From Henriciella sp. (GTDB taxonomy: Bacteria > Pseudomonadota > Alphaproteobacteria > Caulobacterales > Hyphomonadaceae): a stretch of DNA of 41,739 nucleotides. A program made the position numbers and the translations under genes. The notes under the pieces were generated by a model, which saw only the letters and a list, made by a program, of their open reading frames with translations, was not told where the DNA came from and ran no database searches. This document shows positions 8,942 to 18,700 of the stretch, piece after piece. The number at the start of each line of letters is the position of its first letter. Position 1 is the first letter of the stretch. Location: contig JALUWJ010000201.1 of the NCBI GenBank assembly GCA_027019605.1, positions 1 through 41,739 of the forward strand, read 5' to 3'.

Positions 8942-10321
8942 CTAGCTGGAGTTTACTGAGTTTAACCCTTCAGCCAACAGCGCTTGTGCCTGATTTTCAG
9001 CTAAGCTCGTCTCACTAAATCCGTCCAAACTCTCCTCGAAGAGCTGATGATAATTCAGCTCCGCACCAAGCCTTAGATACGCCGCACCAAGACCGATGGC
9101 GGCCCGGTCCATGAAGACAAATTCGGCTGGGATCATGACCGGCCCTTTCTCTTTCAGAAGCTTGCGGACCGCGAAGGCTTCTTTGCGGCCATACTCGCCG
9201 GGCTTGATGCCATCAGCGACACTGCGAACACGGTCATCGAGGAGCGGGCCATAGATGAAGCGCGCCCAAATGCTGAGCACTTCCACCAATTCAGTGTTCA
9301 GGCCTTTGAAGCCCCATTTCTCGAACGCGGCATAGACCGCGTCGAAATCATCCGCGAGCAGACCGCGATAGAGATCCACCACGCCCGCCACAAAACTTGG
9401 TGGGAAGATACGGATGCAGCCAAAGTCCAACAAGTTGAGACCCTGCCCCTCCCGTGTCACTTGGTAATTACCGAGATGCGGATCGCCATGGATCACTGCC
9501 GCGCCTGTGAATGGGTTCCACCAGGTCCAGAATAGATGCCGCGCAATCGTGTTGCGGACCTCTTGCGGCGCGTCTTCATAGTCATTCAGCCGGTCGCCGG
9601 TGACCCAGGACATGGTCAGCAGACGATCGGTACTCAGCTCGGGCACAAGGTCCGGCACAGTGACATAGTCCGCGTCTTTCAGCAGGTGCTTATAGAGCTG
9701 CATATGCTTCGCCTCGCGGGCATAATCGAGCTCTTCACGGAGGCGATCGGTGATCTCGTCAATTGCCTCTGACGGATCAACCGAGCCATCCAGGCGTTTG
9801 AACATACCGAGTAGCATTCTGAGCTGACCCACATCGCTCTCAACGGCTGAGGCCATGTCCGGATATTGCAGCTTACAGGCAACCTCACGACCATCATGCA
9901 GGGTGGCGCGATGGACCTGGCCGAGGCTCGCCGCGTGGGCGGCCTCTTTGCCGAACGCGGCAAACTTGCTCTGCCAATCTGCGCCCAGCTCCGCCCGCAT
10001 GCGGCGGCGAACGAAGGGCCAGCCCATAGCCGGTGCTTGCGCCTGCAGCTGGCTTAGCTCATCCGCGTATTCCTCGGGCAGAAAGTCGGGCACAGTGGAG
10101 ACCATCTGCGCCACCTTCATCAGCGGCCCTTTCGACTTCCCGAGCGCCGCCGCCAAAGCTTTGGCAATCCGCTCATCGCCTTTCTCTCCGCCAAACATCG
10201 CGTTGGCAGCAAAGGTCAGCCCGGCGCCCGATAGATTGGTGCCCACCTTCATCGTCCGCCCCAATCGCGCCGAGAGGCGGTTACGTTCTGGGTCTTTTTC
10301 GATGTCTGGCGTGTCGGTCAT
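8942..10321 (-). CDS. ABC1/UbiB-family atypical kinase (AarF domain)
   Basis: Members are protein-kinase-like ATPases linked to ubiquinone synthesis and lipid homeostasis. From ATG 10321 the protein has 459 residues. Visible motifs: KVAQ at 69-72 in the place of the family's KxGQ, AASLGQVH at 130-137 (the alanine-rich nucleotide loop), the VACKLQYP lysine at 150, HGDPHLGN at 278-285 (catalytic loop) and the LLDFGC magnesium loop at 297-302. There is no C-terminal transmembrane hairpin, so this is the short soluble type rather than classical UbiB. A longer reading starting at 10447 would run into the uvrD coding region and adds only a hydrophobic stretch of doubtful origin, so the shorter start was chosen. 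The gene is divergent from uvrD, 101 bases apart. Confidence 0.88.
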   Translation of the reverse strand: MTDTPDIEKDPERNRLSARLGRTMKVGTNLSGAGLTFAANAMFGGEKGDERIAKALAAALGKSKGPLMKVAQMVSTVPDFLPEEYADELSQLQAQAPAMGWPFVRRRMRAELGADWQSKFAAFGKEAAHAASLGQVHRATLHDGREVACKLQYPDMASAVESDVGQLRMLLGMFKRLDGSVDPSEAIDEITDRLREELDYAREAKHMQLYKHLLKDADYVTVPDLVPELSTDRLLTMSWVTGDRLNDYEDAPQEVRNTIARHLFWTWWNPFTGAAVIHGDPHLGNYQVTREGQGLNLLDFGCIRIFPPSFVAGVVDLYRGLLADDFDAVYAAFEKWGFKGLNTELVEVLSIWARFIYGPLLDDRVRSVADGIKPGEYGRKEAFAVRKLLKEKGPVMIPAEFVFMDRAAIGLGAAYLRLGAELNYHQLFEESLDGFSETSLAENQAQALLAEGLNSVNSS

Positions 10322-10410
10322 GGTCGCTCTGGAGTGAGGTTTCCACAAACATAGGGCTAAAAGCGCAGCCGCGAAGAGGAGAAGGAGTCGCGGGGGGCGA
10401 AGAACGTGTC

Positions 10411-10422
10411 TATATTCCCAGC
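10411..10422 (+). promoter_or_regulatory. Possible -10 box of a leaderless uvrD promoter
   Basis: TATATT ends exactly six bases before the chosen uvrD ATG and no Shine-Dalgarno lies in the normal window (the GGAG nearest the start is more than 30 bases away). No clear -35 box is seen. The layout copies that before lepA. Confidence 0.3.
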
Positions 10423-12753
10423 ATGTCGGGACCGAATCGCCCATCAATTTCTGAAATGGCTGCTGCGCGGGCTCCTGTGCCGCGGGATAATGCGGGCTAT
10501 TTGGAAGGTCTGAACCCGGAACAGAAGGACGCCGTGCTGACCACGGAGGGCCCGCTGCTCGTGCTCGCGGGGGCTGGAACCGGGAAGACGCGCGTGCTGA
10601 CCACGCGGCTGGCGCACATTATCGCATCCGGCCTCGCCTATCCGAGCCAGACGCTGACCGTGACTTTTACGAACAAGGCTGCGCGCGAAATGCGCGAGCG
10701 CGCTTTGAAGCTGACCGGCGATGCTGGCGAAGGGTTGCGCTGGCTGGGCACGTTCCACTCGATCTCCGCGCAAATCCTGCGGCGCCATGCTGAACTGGTT
10801 GGGCTAAAATCCAGCTTCACAATTATCGATACCGATGATCAGATCCGGCTTTGCAAACAGATTATTGAAGCCGAGAATATTGATGCGAAACGTTGGACCC
10901 CGCGCTATCTCGCGGGTCTGATCGATGGCTGGAAAAACCGCGCTCTGCTGCCCCACAAAGTCCCCGGCGATGAAGCCTATCAGTTTGCCGATGGCAAAGG
11001 CATTAAATGCTATGAGACCTATCAGGCGCGCCTAAAGGTCCTGAACGCTTGTGATTTCGGCGACCTTCTGATCCACAATATCACGCTGTTCCAGGACAAC
11101 CCGGACCTGCTCGCCGACTTCCATCGCAAGTTCAAATACATCCTGGTCGACGAGTATCAGGATACGAATGTCGCGCAGTATCTCTGGCTGCGCCTGCTCG
11201 CACAGGGTAATTCGAACATTTGCTGTGTCGGCGATGATGACCAGTCGATCTATGGCTGGCGCGGCGCTGAGGTCGACAATATTTTGCGCTTTGAGAAAGA
11301 CTTTCCCGGCGCGAAAACGATCCGCCTGGAACGCAACTATCGCTCGACCGAGCCGATCCTGGCCTGCGCCTCAGCGGTGATCGCGAACAATAAGGGCCGG
11401 CTTGGCAAGACGCTGTTTGTTGGCGGCGACTGGGCGGGCGATCCGGACGCCAAGAAAGTGCAAGTCCGCGGCTTATGGGACGGCGAAGCTGAAGCGCGTA
11501 TGGTCTGCGACGAGATCGAAGCCTGGGCGGCCAAAGGCGGCAAGAACAGCTATGAGGATTGTGCCATTCTGGTCCGCGCCTCCTGGCAAATGCGCCTGTT
11601 TGAAGAGCGCCTGATCATTCTGGGCATTCCCTATCGCGTCATCGGCGGCCCGCGTTTCTTCGAGCGGGCTGAGATCCGCGATGCGATGGCTTATCTTCGC
11701 CTGATCCGTTCCACCGATGATGATCTCGCCTTTGAGCGTGTGGTCAATCAACCGAAACGCGGCGTTGGCAATACGACGGTGCAGAAGCTGCAGCGCTATG
11801 CCCGCGATGATGGCCGCAGCCTGTTCACGCTCACACCAATGGTCCTGCAGACCGACGAGATCAAAGGCCCCGGCAAACGCGGGCTCACCCAATTCATCGA
11901 TCAGATCAATCTTTGGCGCGACCGCCATAATAGCGGCATGAGCCATACCGAGCTCGCACAGGTCATCCTCGATGAGTCCGGCTATACAGACATGCTGCAA
12001 AAGGATCGCAGCCCGCAGGCCCAAACCCGGCTCGACAATTTGAAAGAGTTGATCAACGCGATGGGCGAGTTCGACAATCTCACTGGGTTCCTCGAGCATG
12101 TGGAACTGGTCATGGACACGGGCGGCAAATCGAACGGCGATGAGGTACAAATCCTCACCCTGCACGGCGCCAAAGGCCTCGAATGGCCATTGGTCTTTCT
12201 GCCAGGCTGGGAAGAAGAAGTGTTTCCGTCACGCCGCTCACTCGATGAAAGCGGCGCCAAAGGGCTCGAAGAAGAACGCCGTCTCGCCTATGTCGGCATC
12301 ACCCGCGCCCGCGAAGTCTGCCGCATTTCGTTTGTCGCCAATCGCCAAATCTTCGGTCGCTGGCAAAGCGTCTTGCCGAGCCGGTTTGTCGACGAACTGC
12401 CGCATGACCAGGTCGAGGCTGAAGCCGAAACAGGATATTCTTCCCTACCCGGCAGCGAAGACGGCTTCACCGGCACCGTCGAAGATCTTGGCGAGCGCTC
12501 AAACTACACCTCCCCTGGCTGGAAGCGCCTGAAAGAGAATGCTGGAAAGTACGATTCCGCGCCGGTCATAGATGGCAAAGCCACGCTGATGGCCTCCGAG
12601 TCCGGCCAGTCCGGCTTCAAACTCAACCAGCGCGTCTTCCACGAGAAATTCGGCTACGGCAAAGTCATGGACGCCAATGGCACCAAACTCACCGTCGCCT
12701 TCGAAAAAGCCGGCCTCAAAAAAGTCATCGCCACCTTTGTGACAGCGGCTTAA
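10423..12753 (+). CDS. uvrD: UvrD/PcrA-type superfamily 1 DNA helicase
   Basis: This is an ATP-dependent 3'-to-5' helicase that acts in nucleotide excision and mismatch repair and in clearing protein from DNA. The 776 residues from ATG 10423 are typical. Motifs in order: Q-motif region LNPEQKDAV (30-38), Walker A GAGTGKT (50-56), Walker B DEYQDTN (243-249), motif III GDDDQSIYGWRGA (about 270), motif IV NYRSTEPIL, motif V LHGAKGLEWP and motif VI RRLAYVGITRAR. The C-terminal 45 residues (FKLNQRVFHEKFGYGKVM) match the Tudor-like tail of PcrA/UvrD. The frame stays open upstream to 10033, but that part is antisense to the ABC1 kinase and lacks family residues. PcrA and UvrD cannot be told apart from the sequence alone. 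Confidence 0.95.
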   Translation: MSGPNRPSISEMAAARAPVPRDNAGYLEGLNPEQKDAVLTTEGPLLVLAGAGTGKTRVLTTRLAHIIASGLAYPSQTLTVTFTNKAAREMRERALKLTGDAGEGLRWLGTFHSISAQILRRHAELVGLKSSFTIIDTDDQIRLCKQIIEAENIDAKRWTPRYLAGLIDGWKNRALLPHKVPGDEAYQFADGKGIKCYETYQARLKVLNACDFGDLLIHNITLFQDNPDLLADFHRKFKYILVDEYQDTNVAQYLWLRLLAQGNSNICCVGDDDQSIYGWRGAEVDNILRFEKDFPGAKTIRLERNYRSTEPILACASAVIANNKGRLGKTLFVGGDWAGDPDAKKVQVRGLWDGEAEARMVCDEIEAWAAKGGKNSYEDCAILVRASWQMRLFEERLIILGIPYRVIGGPRFFERAEIRDAMAYLRLIRSTDDDLAFERVVNQPKRGVGNTTVQKLQRYARDDGRSLFTLTPMVLQTDEIKGPGKRGLTQFIDQINLWRDRHNSGMSHTELAQVILDESGYTDMLQKDRSPQAQTRLDNLKELINAMGEFDNLTGFLEHVELVMDTGGKSNGDEVQILTLHGAKGLEWPLVFLPGWEEEVFPSRRSLDESGAKGLEEERRLAYVGITRAREVCRISFVANRQIFGRWQSVLPSRFVDELPHDQVEAEAETGYSSLPGSEDGFTGTVEDLGERSNYTSPGWKRLKENAGKYDSAPVIDGKATLMASESGQSGFKLNQRVFHEKFGYGKVMDANGTKLTVAFEKAGLKKVIATFVTAA

Positions 12754-12792
12754 GCAACATCATTCGAAACTCAAGCGAGCAGGACCCATCCC

Positions 12793-13137
12793 ATGAAAAC
12801 ACCCGAAGATGCCCTCGATGATTTTCTTGAAACCTTGCGCCGGGAGTTTCGGTCTGATCCGGAGCTGGCGCATCGGGTGGTGAAAGCGCTCGGCGTGAAG
12901 GTTGAGCTGCGCGGATCTAAGGCCGCCGATGTGCTCAATGCGCTTGAGCTGGTCGACAAAGACGGGCCAGACGGCGCGCGCGAGACGCTTCGCTCCTTCT
13001 CAGCGACTGAGCTGAAAAAGATCGCGAAGAACAATAATCTCGCGACGCCCGTGGATATGAAATCGCTCGACGATGCGGGCCTGATCGAGATGATCGCGAC
13101 CCGCGCCGCCAACAAGATTGCAGAGCGCCGCCGCTAG
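12793..13137 (+). CDS. Small protein of unknown function downstream of uvrD
   Basis: The 114-residue protein is charged, apparently all-helical and has no signal or membrane segment. The first part (EDALDDFLETLRREFRSDPELAHRVVKALGVKVE) looks like a helical bundle; the C-terminal part (ATELKKIAKNNNLATPVDMKSLDDAGLIEMIATRAANKIAERRR) resembles SAP- or Rho-N-like helix-turn-helix folds that bind nucleic acid, which is suggestive only. AGGA lies upstream of the ATG. It follows uvrD by 39 bases and is probably cotranscribed. Its stop codon overlaps the stop of the convergent sulfhydrylase gene in one CTAG. Confidence 0.75.
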   Translation: MKTPEDALDDFLETLRREFRSDPELAHRVVKALGVKVELRGSKAADVLNALELVDKDGPDGARETLRSFSATELKKIAKNNNLATPVDMKSLDDAGLIEMIATRAANKIAERRR

Positions 13138-14420
13138 CTCGCCGCTTTCAGCGCTTGATCCAAATCGGCCATCAAGTCATCCGCTTCTTCGATCCCGATT
13201 GAAAGACGGACGGAGTCCGGCGCCGCGCCAGCCGCAATTTTCTGCTCGTCCGTCAACTGACGGTGCGTGGTTGAGGCCGGGTGGATGACCAAGGACCGCG
13301 CATCACCAAGGTTCGCAACATGGCTGAACAGTTCGAGACTGTTCACGAACTTCACGCACGACTCATAGCCGCCTTTCAGCTGCACCGTGAACAGAGCGCC
13401 CGCCCCTTTCGGGCAAAGCTTTTGCGCGCGCGCTTTATAAGGTGAGCTGTCGAGGCCCGCATAGGTTACGCTCGACACCGCGTCATGGCCTTCCAGCCAG
13501 GCCGAGATTTTCTCAGCATTGGCGACGTGCTTTTGCATACGCAGAGACAGGCTCTCAATCCCCATCAGCGTGTAGTGCGCGCCTTGCGGGTTCATGGTCA
13601 TGCCAAGGTCACGCAGGCCAACCGCAATTGAGTGGAATGTGAATGCCGCCGGGCCGAACGTCTCCTGGAATTTAAGACCGTGATAAGCGGGCTCAGGCTC
13701 GGTCAAGGATGGGAATTTGCCTGCTGCCGACCAATCAAAGGTGCCAGAATCGACAACCGCGCCGCCTGTGACTGTGCCATTTCCGGTCAGGTATTTGGTC
13801 AAAGAGTGGGTGACCAAAGTCGCGCCATACTGGATCGGGTTGCAGAGGTAAGGCGTCGCCGTGGTATTATCGACAATCAGCGGCACCTGCGCCGCATTCG
13901 CGATCGCCGCGATTGCTTCAAGATCGGTAACATAGCCGCCCGGATTGGCGATGGTCTCACAGAAGATTGCACGCGTGTCTTCGTTGATGGCAGCTTTAAC
14001 CGCATCAAGATCGTCGAAATCAACAAAGGTCGCGTCCCAGCCGAAGCGTTTAATCGTATGGGTAAACTGCGTGACAGAGCCGCCATAAAGGCGCGTCGAG
14101 ACCACAACATTGCGGCCAGGTTCCATGAGCGGGAAGAGCGCCATCAGCTGCGCCGCGTGTCCAGAAGAACAACAGACCGCGCCAGCGCCGCCCTCAAGCT
14201 GAGCGATCCGATCGCCGAGCGCGCCCACCGTTGGATTGGTCAGGCGAGAATAGATATACCCGACCTCTTGAAGGTTAAACAGCGCCGCCGCATGATCCGC
14301 ATCGCGAAACACAAAGGCCGTCGACTGGTAAATCGGCACTTGGCGCGCACCGGTCGCCGGGTCCGCAACAGCGCCCGCATGAATTTGTTTGGTATCAAAG
14401 CCGAGGTCTTGTTCGCTCAC
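13134..14420 (-). CDS. O-acetylhomoserine/O-succinylhomoserine sulfhydrylase (MetY/MetZ type)
   Basis: This PLP enzyme of the Cys/Met-metabolism family makes homocysteine from an activated homoserine and sulfide, in methionine synthesis. The PLP lysine is in VTHSLTKYLTGNG (Lys209 from the GTG start). Other family marks are YSRLTNPTVGALGDRIAQLEGG, SSGHAAQ, RLYGGSVTQF and the C-terminal SLVIHPASTTHRQL. The GTG start at 14420 is preferred: GGGAGAAG lies directly upstream at good spacing and the protein then begins MSEQDLGFDTKQIHAG like its relatives. An ATG five codons earlier (14435) lies inside a hairpin without a binding site. The length of 428 fits MetY better than the shorter MetZ. It lies downstream of dnaJ behind a hairpin-rich leader. 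Confidence 0.9.
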   Translation of the reverse strand: MSEQDLGFDTKQIHAGAVADPATGARQVPIYQSTAFVFRDADHAAALFNLQEVGYIYSRLTNPTVGALGDRIAQLEGGAGAVCCSSGHAAQLMALFPLMEPGRNVVVSTRLYGGSVTQFTHTIKRFGWDATFVDFDDLDAVKAAINEDTRAIFCETIANPGGYVTDLEAIAAIANAAQVPLIVDNTTATPYLCNPIQYGATLVTHSLTKYLTGNGTVTGGAVVDSGTFDWSAAGKFPSLTEPEPAYHGLKFQETFGPAAFTFHSIAVGLRDLGMTMNPQGAHYTLMGIESLSLRMQKHVANAEKISAWLEGHDAVSSVTYAGLDSSPYKARAQKLCPKGAGALFTVQLKGGYESCVKFVNSLELFSHVANLGDARSLVIHPASTTHRQLTDEQKIAAGAAPDSVRLSIGIEEADDLMADLDQALKAAS

Positions 14421-14496
14421 TGGATCTTCTCCCATCTCGTTTGAGATGGGTCGTAGACCACGGCGCTTACAGGTTCAACTAAAGCTTGGCTTTAGT
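14421..14496 (-). promoter_or_regulatory. Hairpin-rich leader of the sulfhydrylase gene
   Basis: Read on the minus strand there are three hairpins. ACTAAAGC/GCTTTAGT (14496-14478, 3-base loop) contains the dnaJ stop. GGTC/GACC (14459-14449) comes next. CCCATCTC/GAGATGGG (14450-14431, 4-base loop) ends inside the ribosome binding site GGGAGAAG. The second and third share two bases and so exclude each other. That is the layout of a translational switch. Methionine genes in alphaproteobacteria often carry SAM-II riboswitches, and a UUGAACC segment recalls that class, but the conserved GCUAAA is not seen downstream. The ligand is unknown. Confidence 0.45.
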
Positions 14497-15658
14497 GTTT
14501 CGTGGCTTCGTCTTCGCCGCCAATGCCGTCCCAGAATTTTTTCACGCGGCCCATAAAGCCTTCGGATTCTGGATTACAATCCTTGCCTGAACAATCGCAA
14601 AACTCGCGCAATATTTCTTTCTGGCGCGCGGTGAGATTGCGCGGTGTTTCAACAAACATCTCAATATAGAGATCGCCCGTCTGGTGATTGCCGCGCAGGC
14701 TTGGCATGCCCTTGCCGCGCAGACGCAGCTTGCGGCCGGTTTGTGCACCTTCCGGAATGCTGACCCGCGCGCGCCCGCCATCAATTGTCGGAATTTCAAT
14801 TTCGCCGCCGAGGGACGCGGTGACCATTGAAACAGGGGTTCGGCAGTAGAGGTTTGGTCCGTCGCGCTCGAAGATATCGTGTTCATCGACGTTCACGAAG
14901 ATATAGAGATCGCCTTTAGGTCCGCCTTGCGCTCCCGGTTCCCCTTCGCCGGACAAACGGATCCGCATGCCGGTCTCGACCCCGGCCGGGATTTTGACCG
15001 ATAGGTTGCGGTCTTCCTGAACCTGACCCGCGCCATGGCAGGTTTTGCACGGTTTTGCGATGATCTGGCCTTTGCCATTACAGCGCCCGCAGGTGCGCTC
15101 CATGGTGAAGAACCCTTGTTGCGCGCGAACCCGGCCTGCACCGCCGCATGCGGGGCACGTTTCCGGGCTCGTTCCAGGCTCAGCACCGCTGCCGTCACAG
15201 GTCGAGCAATCAACCGCGGTTGGCACGTTAATCGTCGCGTCCTTGCCGTTGAATGCCTCTTCCAGAGAGATATCCATGTCATAGCGCAAATCAGCGCCGC
15301 GCTGCGGCCCGCCGCGACGACGGCCACCGCCAAATGGATTGCCGCCAAAGACCTGGCTGAAAATGTCCTGGAAAATATCGTTCGGGTCACCGCCACCGAA
15401 GGGGTTACCGCCCCCGCCGCCGCCCATGCCGTTCTCAAAGGCCGCATGGCCAAAACGGTCATAAGCCGCCTTCTTCTCAGCGTCAGACAAGACGGCGTAA
15501 GCTTCGCCAACCTCTTTAAACATCGCCTCGGCTTCAGCATCATCCGGGTTCTGGTCCGGGTGATACTTCATTGCCAGCTTCCGATAGGCGCTCTTAAGGG
15601 CCTTCTCGTCCGCATTTCGGTCTACACCGAGCACGTCATAATAGTCGCGTTTGCTCAT
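14492..15658 (-). CDS. dnaJ: Chaperone protein DnaJ
   Basis: DnaJ is the Hsp40 co-chaperone that delivers substrates to DnaK and stimulates its ATPase, in the cytoplasm. The 388 residues show all parts of a class A J-protein: the J domain with HPD at 33-35, a Gly/Phe-rich linker (about 78-118), four CxxCxGxG zinc motifs (Cys151/154, 168/171, 190/193, 204/207) and two C-terminal substrate-binding barrels. The tail has extra cysteines (FCDCSGKDC) followed by [15 protein letters not shown]. dnaK is not adjacent, which is unusual but not rare. The gene lies 85 bases after gltB and ends in a hairpin that may belong to the leader of the next gene. Confidence 0.97.
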   Translation of the reverse strand: MSKRDYYDVLGVDRNADEKALKSAYRKLAMKYHPDQNPDDAEAEAMFKEVGEAYAVLSDAEKKAAYDRFGHAAFENGMGGGGGGNPFGGGDPNDIFQDIFSQVFGGNPFGGGRRRGGPQRGADLRYDMDISLEEAFNGKDATINVPTAVDCSTCDGSGAEPGTSPETCPACGGAGRVRAQQGFFTMERTCGRCNGKGQIIAKPCKTCHGAGQVQEDRNLSVKIPAGVETGMRIRLSGEGEPGAQGGPKGDLYIFVNVDEHDIFERDGPNLYCRTPVSMVTASLGGEIEIPTIDGGRARVSIPEGAQTGRKLRLRGKGMPSLRGNHQTGDLYIEMFVETPRNLTARQKEILREFCDCSGKDCNPESEGFMGRVKKFWDGIGGEDEATKH

Positions 15659-15743
15659 GAAACGGGTGCCTATTGTTCTAATTCACTCTCGATCGCCAAG
15701 GTGGGGAGGTCCGCAGCGAAGTGCAAGGCCTGTCACTGTAGCC

Positions 15744-18700
15744 CTAACCCACCTTTTCGATTTTGGTGTCGCCCAGCACACGGTCTGAGATTTCTTTAGG
15801 CACGATCATCAGTGTCTCAGAAACGGTTTGATCCCATTCTTGAAGCAATTCAGCCGCGCGGGCAGACCCGGTCCGCTCCTGATGGATATCGAGCATCATT
15901 TTGAACACATCAATGTGCTTCTGATCCATATCGCCAACTGGATACCAATCGATCGCATCCGGGTTCGCAACATGCTCAAAGCGTTTTTCAGGGTCCCAGA
16001 TATAGGCAATGCCGCCCGTCATACCGGCGCCGAAATTGTCGCCAACAGAGCCGAGGATGGCGACGCGGCCACCGGTCATATACTCGCAGCCATTCGCGCC
16101 GCAGCCTTCAACAACCGCTTCGGCGCCAGAGTTTCGAACGCCGAAACGAACACCAGCTTGTCCCGCCGCATATAACTTGCCGCTGGTCGCGCCATACAGA
16201 CACGTATTGCCGATAATCGTGTTTTCGCCGCTCTGATAAGACGCATCAGCGGGCGGCCGCAATTGAATGGTCGCGCCGGAAAGGCCTTTGCCGACATAGT
16301 CGTTCGCGTCACCAATCACATCCAGAAGCAGCCCCTGAACGCTAAAGGCGCCGAGCGATTGCCCTGCACTTCCAGTCAGACGGATGTGCAAGCGGCCTTC
16401 TGGGAGCGCTTTTTCACCAAACTTGCGAACGATCGCTGAGCTGGCGCGCGCGCCGATTGTGCGCTGGACGTTTTGCACCTCATAGGTGAGCTGCATCTTC
16501 TCGCCGCGCGCAAAGAATGGCTCACCATCGCGTAGGATTTGAGCATCGAGTGTGTCCGGCACATCTTCCCGGCGATTGGGCTCATAAGAGATTGCCGTCG
16601 CCGTATCGACTTGCACCAGAAGCGGGTTCAAATCCAAATCGTCCAGATGCGGCGCACCGCGTGAGACCTGAGCGAGGAGGTCGGTTCGACCAATCGCTTC
16701 ATCCAGTGAATTCAGGCCAAGCGACGCCAGGATCCGGCGCGCATCTTCAGCGACAAAGCTCATCAGATTAATGACCTTGTCAGCTGTGCCGGTGAATTTA
16801 GCACGCAATGACTCATCCTGCGTACACACGCCGACGGGACAGGTGTTCGAATGGCACTGGCGCACCATGATACACCCCATGGCGACCAGGCTGGCAGTGC
16901 CGATGCCATATTCTTCGGCGCCGAGCATGGCGGCGATGACAATATCGCGGCCTGTGCGCAGACCGCCATCGGTCCGCAATGTAACCTTGTCGCGAAGATT
17001 GTTCAGGCTGAGCACCTGGTGGGCTTCTGCAAGCCCCATTTCCCAAGGCAAGCCAGCATATTTGATACTGGTCTGCGGCGAAGCGCCGGTGCCGCCGACG
17101 CCGCCAGCGATCAGAATGATGTCTGCTTTCGCCTTTGCGACACCCGCAGCGACCGTTCCAACACCTGACTGAGCCACCAGTTTCACACAGACCCGGCAAT
17201 CCGGATTGATCTGCTTCAGGTCATAGATCAGCTGCGCCAAGTCCTCGATCGAATAGATATCGTGGTGCGGCGGCGGACTGATCAGGGTCACACCCGGGGT
17301 TGAGTGACGGTTCTTGGCAATGAATTCTGTGACTTTAAAGCCAGGCAGCTGCCCGCCTTCACCAGGCTTCGCGCCTTGTGCGACTTTAATTTCCACTTCA
17401 CGGCAATTGTTGAGGTATTCGGCGGTGACCCCGAACCGACCAGAGGCGACCTGCTTCACAGCAGAGTTCATATTGTCGCCGTTTGGCAGCGGACGATAGC
17501 GCTCGCGCACCTCGCCGCCTTCACCGGAAACCGACTTCGCACCGATCCGGTTCATGGCGACGTTCAGCGTGCCGTGCGCCTCTGGGCTTAGCGCGCCGAG
17601 CGACATGCCGGGCGTTACAAAGCGTTTGCGGATCTCATTGACCGATTGCACGCGTTCCAATGGCTCTTCTGGACCGGCAGGTTTGAAATCGAGCAAGTCG
17701 CGCAGCTGGATCGGTTCATCACGCTTTTCGATGACGTCTGTATACTTCTGGAACAGGCTGTAATCGCCGCGATCACAAGCGGCCTGAAGCATATGGATAG
17801 AGTTTCCATCCAAGGCATGCGGCTCGGACCGCGCCCGCAGTCGGTAGAACCCGCCAACCGGCAGTGCAACAACGTCTTCGTCAAACGCCTCTTCGTGACG
17901 GGTGACCGCGTTCTCTTCAATGCCCGCAAGGCCAAGACCAGAAATGCGGCTGGCAAGCCCCGGGAAATAGTCCGCGACCAGAGCGCGTGAAAGACCCAGC
18001 GCCTCAAAATTATAGCCGCCCCGATAAGAAGAGATCACAGAGATCCCCATCTTAGACATGATCTTCAACAGACCTGCCTCAATCGCTTTTTTGAAGTTCA
18101 GAACCGCTTGGCCGAGCGTAATGTCGCCGAGCAAACCGCGATCATGGCGATCCGCAATCGCATCTTGAGCGAGATAAGCATTTACACAGGTCGCCCCGAC
18201 ACCGATCAGCACAGCGAAATAGTGCGTATCGATACATTCAGAGGATCGAACCGTAATCGAACAGAAGGTCCGCAGGCCTTGCGCCACCAAATGTGAGTGA
18301 ACCGCGCCCGTTGCCAAGATCATTGGGATCGCAACATGCGTATCGCCTTGCGTCTCATCGGTGAGAACGATGTGTTCCCGGCCAGCACGCACGGCATCTT
18401 CAGCTTCCTGACGGATCCGCGAGAGCGCGTCCTTCAAGGCCCGTCCGTCGCCGGTCGCATCATCCAGCTCGAACGTACAATCGATCTTCTGGACACCGTC
18501 GCCTAGCATCTTGGTCAAGCGCTCATACATGCCCGTCGACAGCACCGGACTATCCAGGACGAACACATCCTGCTGGGTTTCATCCGTCGTCAGCACGTTG
18601 CCGAGATTTTTGAACCGGGTCTTGAGGCTCATCACCCGGTCTTCACGCAGCGGATCAACCGGCGGGTTGGTCACCTGACTGAAATTCTGACGGAAGAAGT

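Noticed and set aside
10033-10422. Upstream extension of the uvrD frame by 130 codons
   Set aside because: The extension lies opposite the ABC1 kinase N-terminus, has basic low-quality composition and is absent from the helicase family's usual start.
10322-10422. LexA-type SOS box (GTTC-N7-GTTC) before uvrD
   Set aside because: No such direct repeat is present in the divergent promoter region.
11473-12165. 230-codon minus-strand open frame opposite uvrD
   Set aside because: It is antisense to helicase motifs IV-V; no ribosome binding site or recognisable domain.
13632-14444. 270-codon plus-strand open frame opposite the sulfhydrylase gene
   Set aside because: It mirrors a secure PLP-enzyme gene and its translation is arginine-rich and unlike any family.
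14421-14480. Definite SAM-II riboswitch
   Set aside because: Only the UUGAACC part and the gene context fit; the conserved downstream GCUAAA and P1 layout could not be matched, so only a candidate leader is reported.
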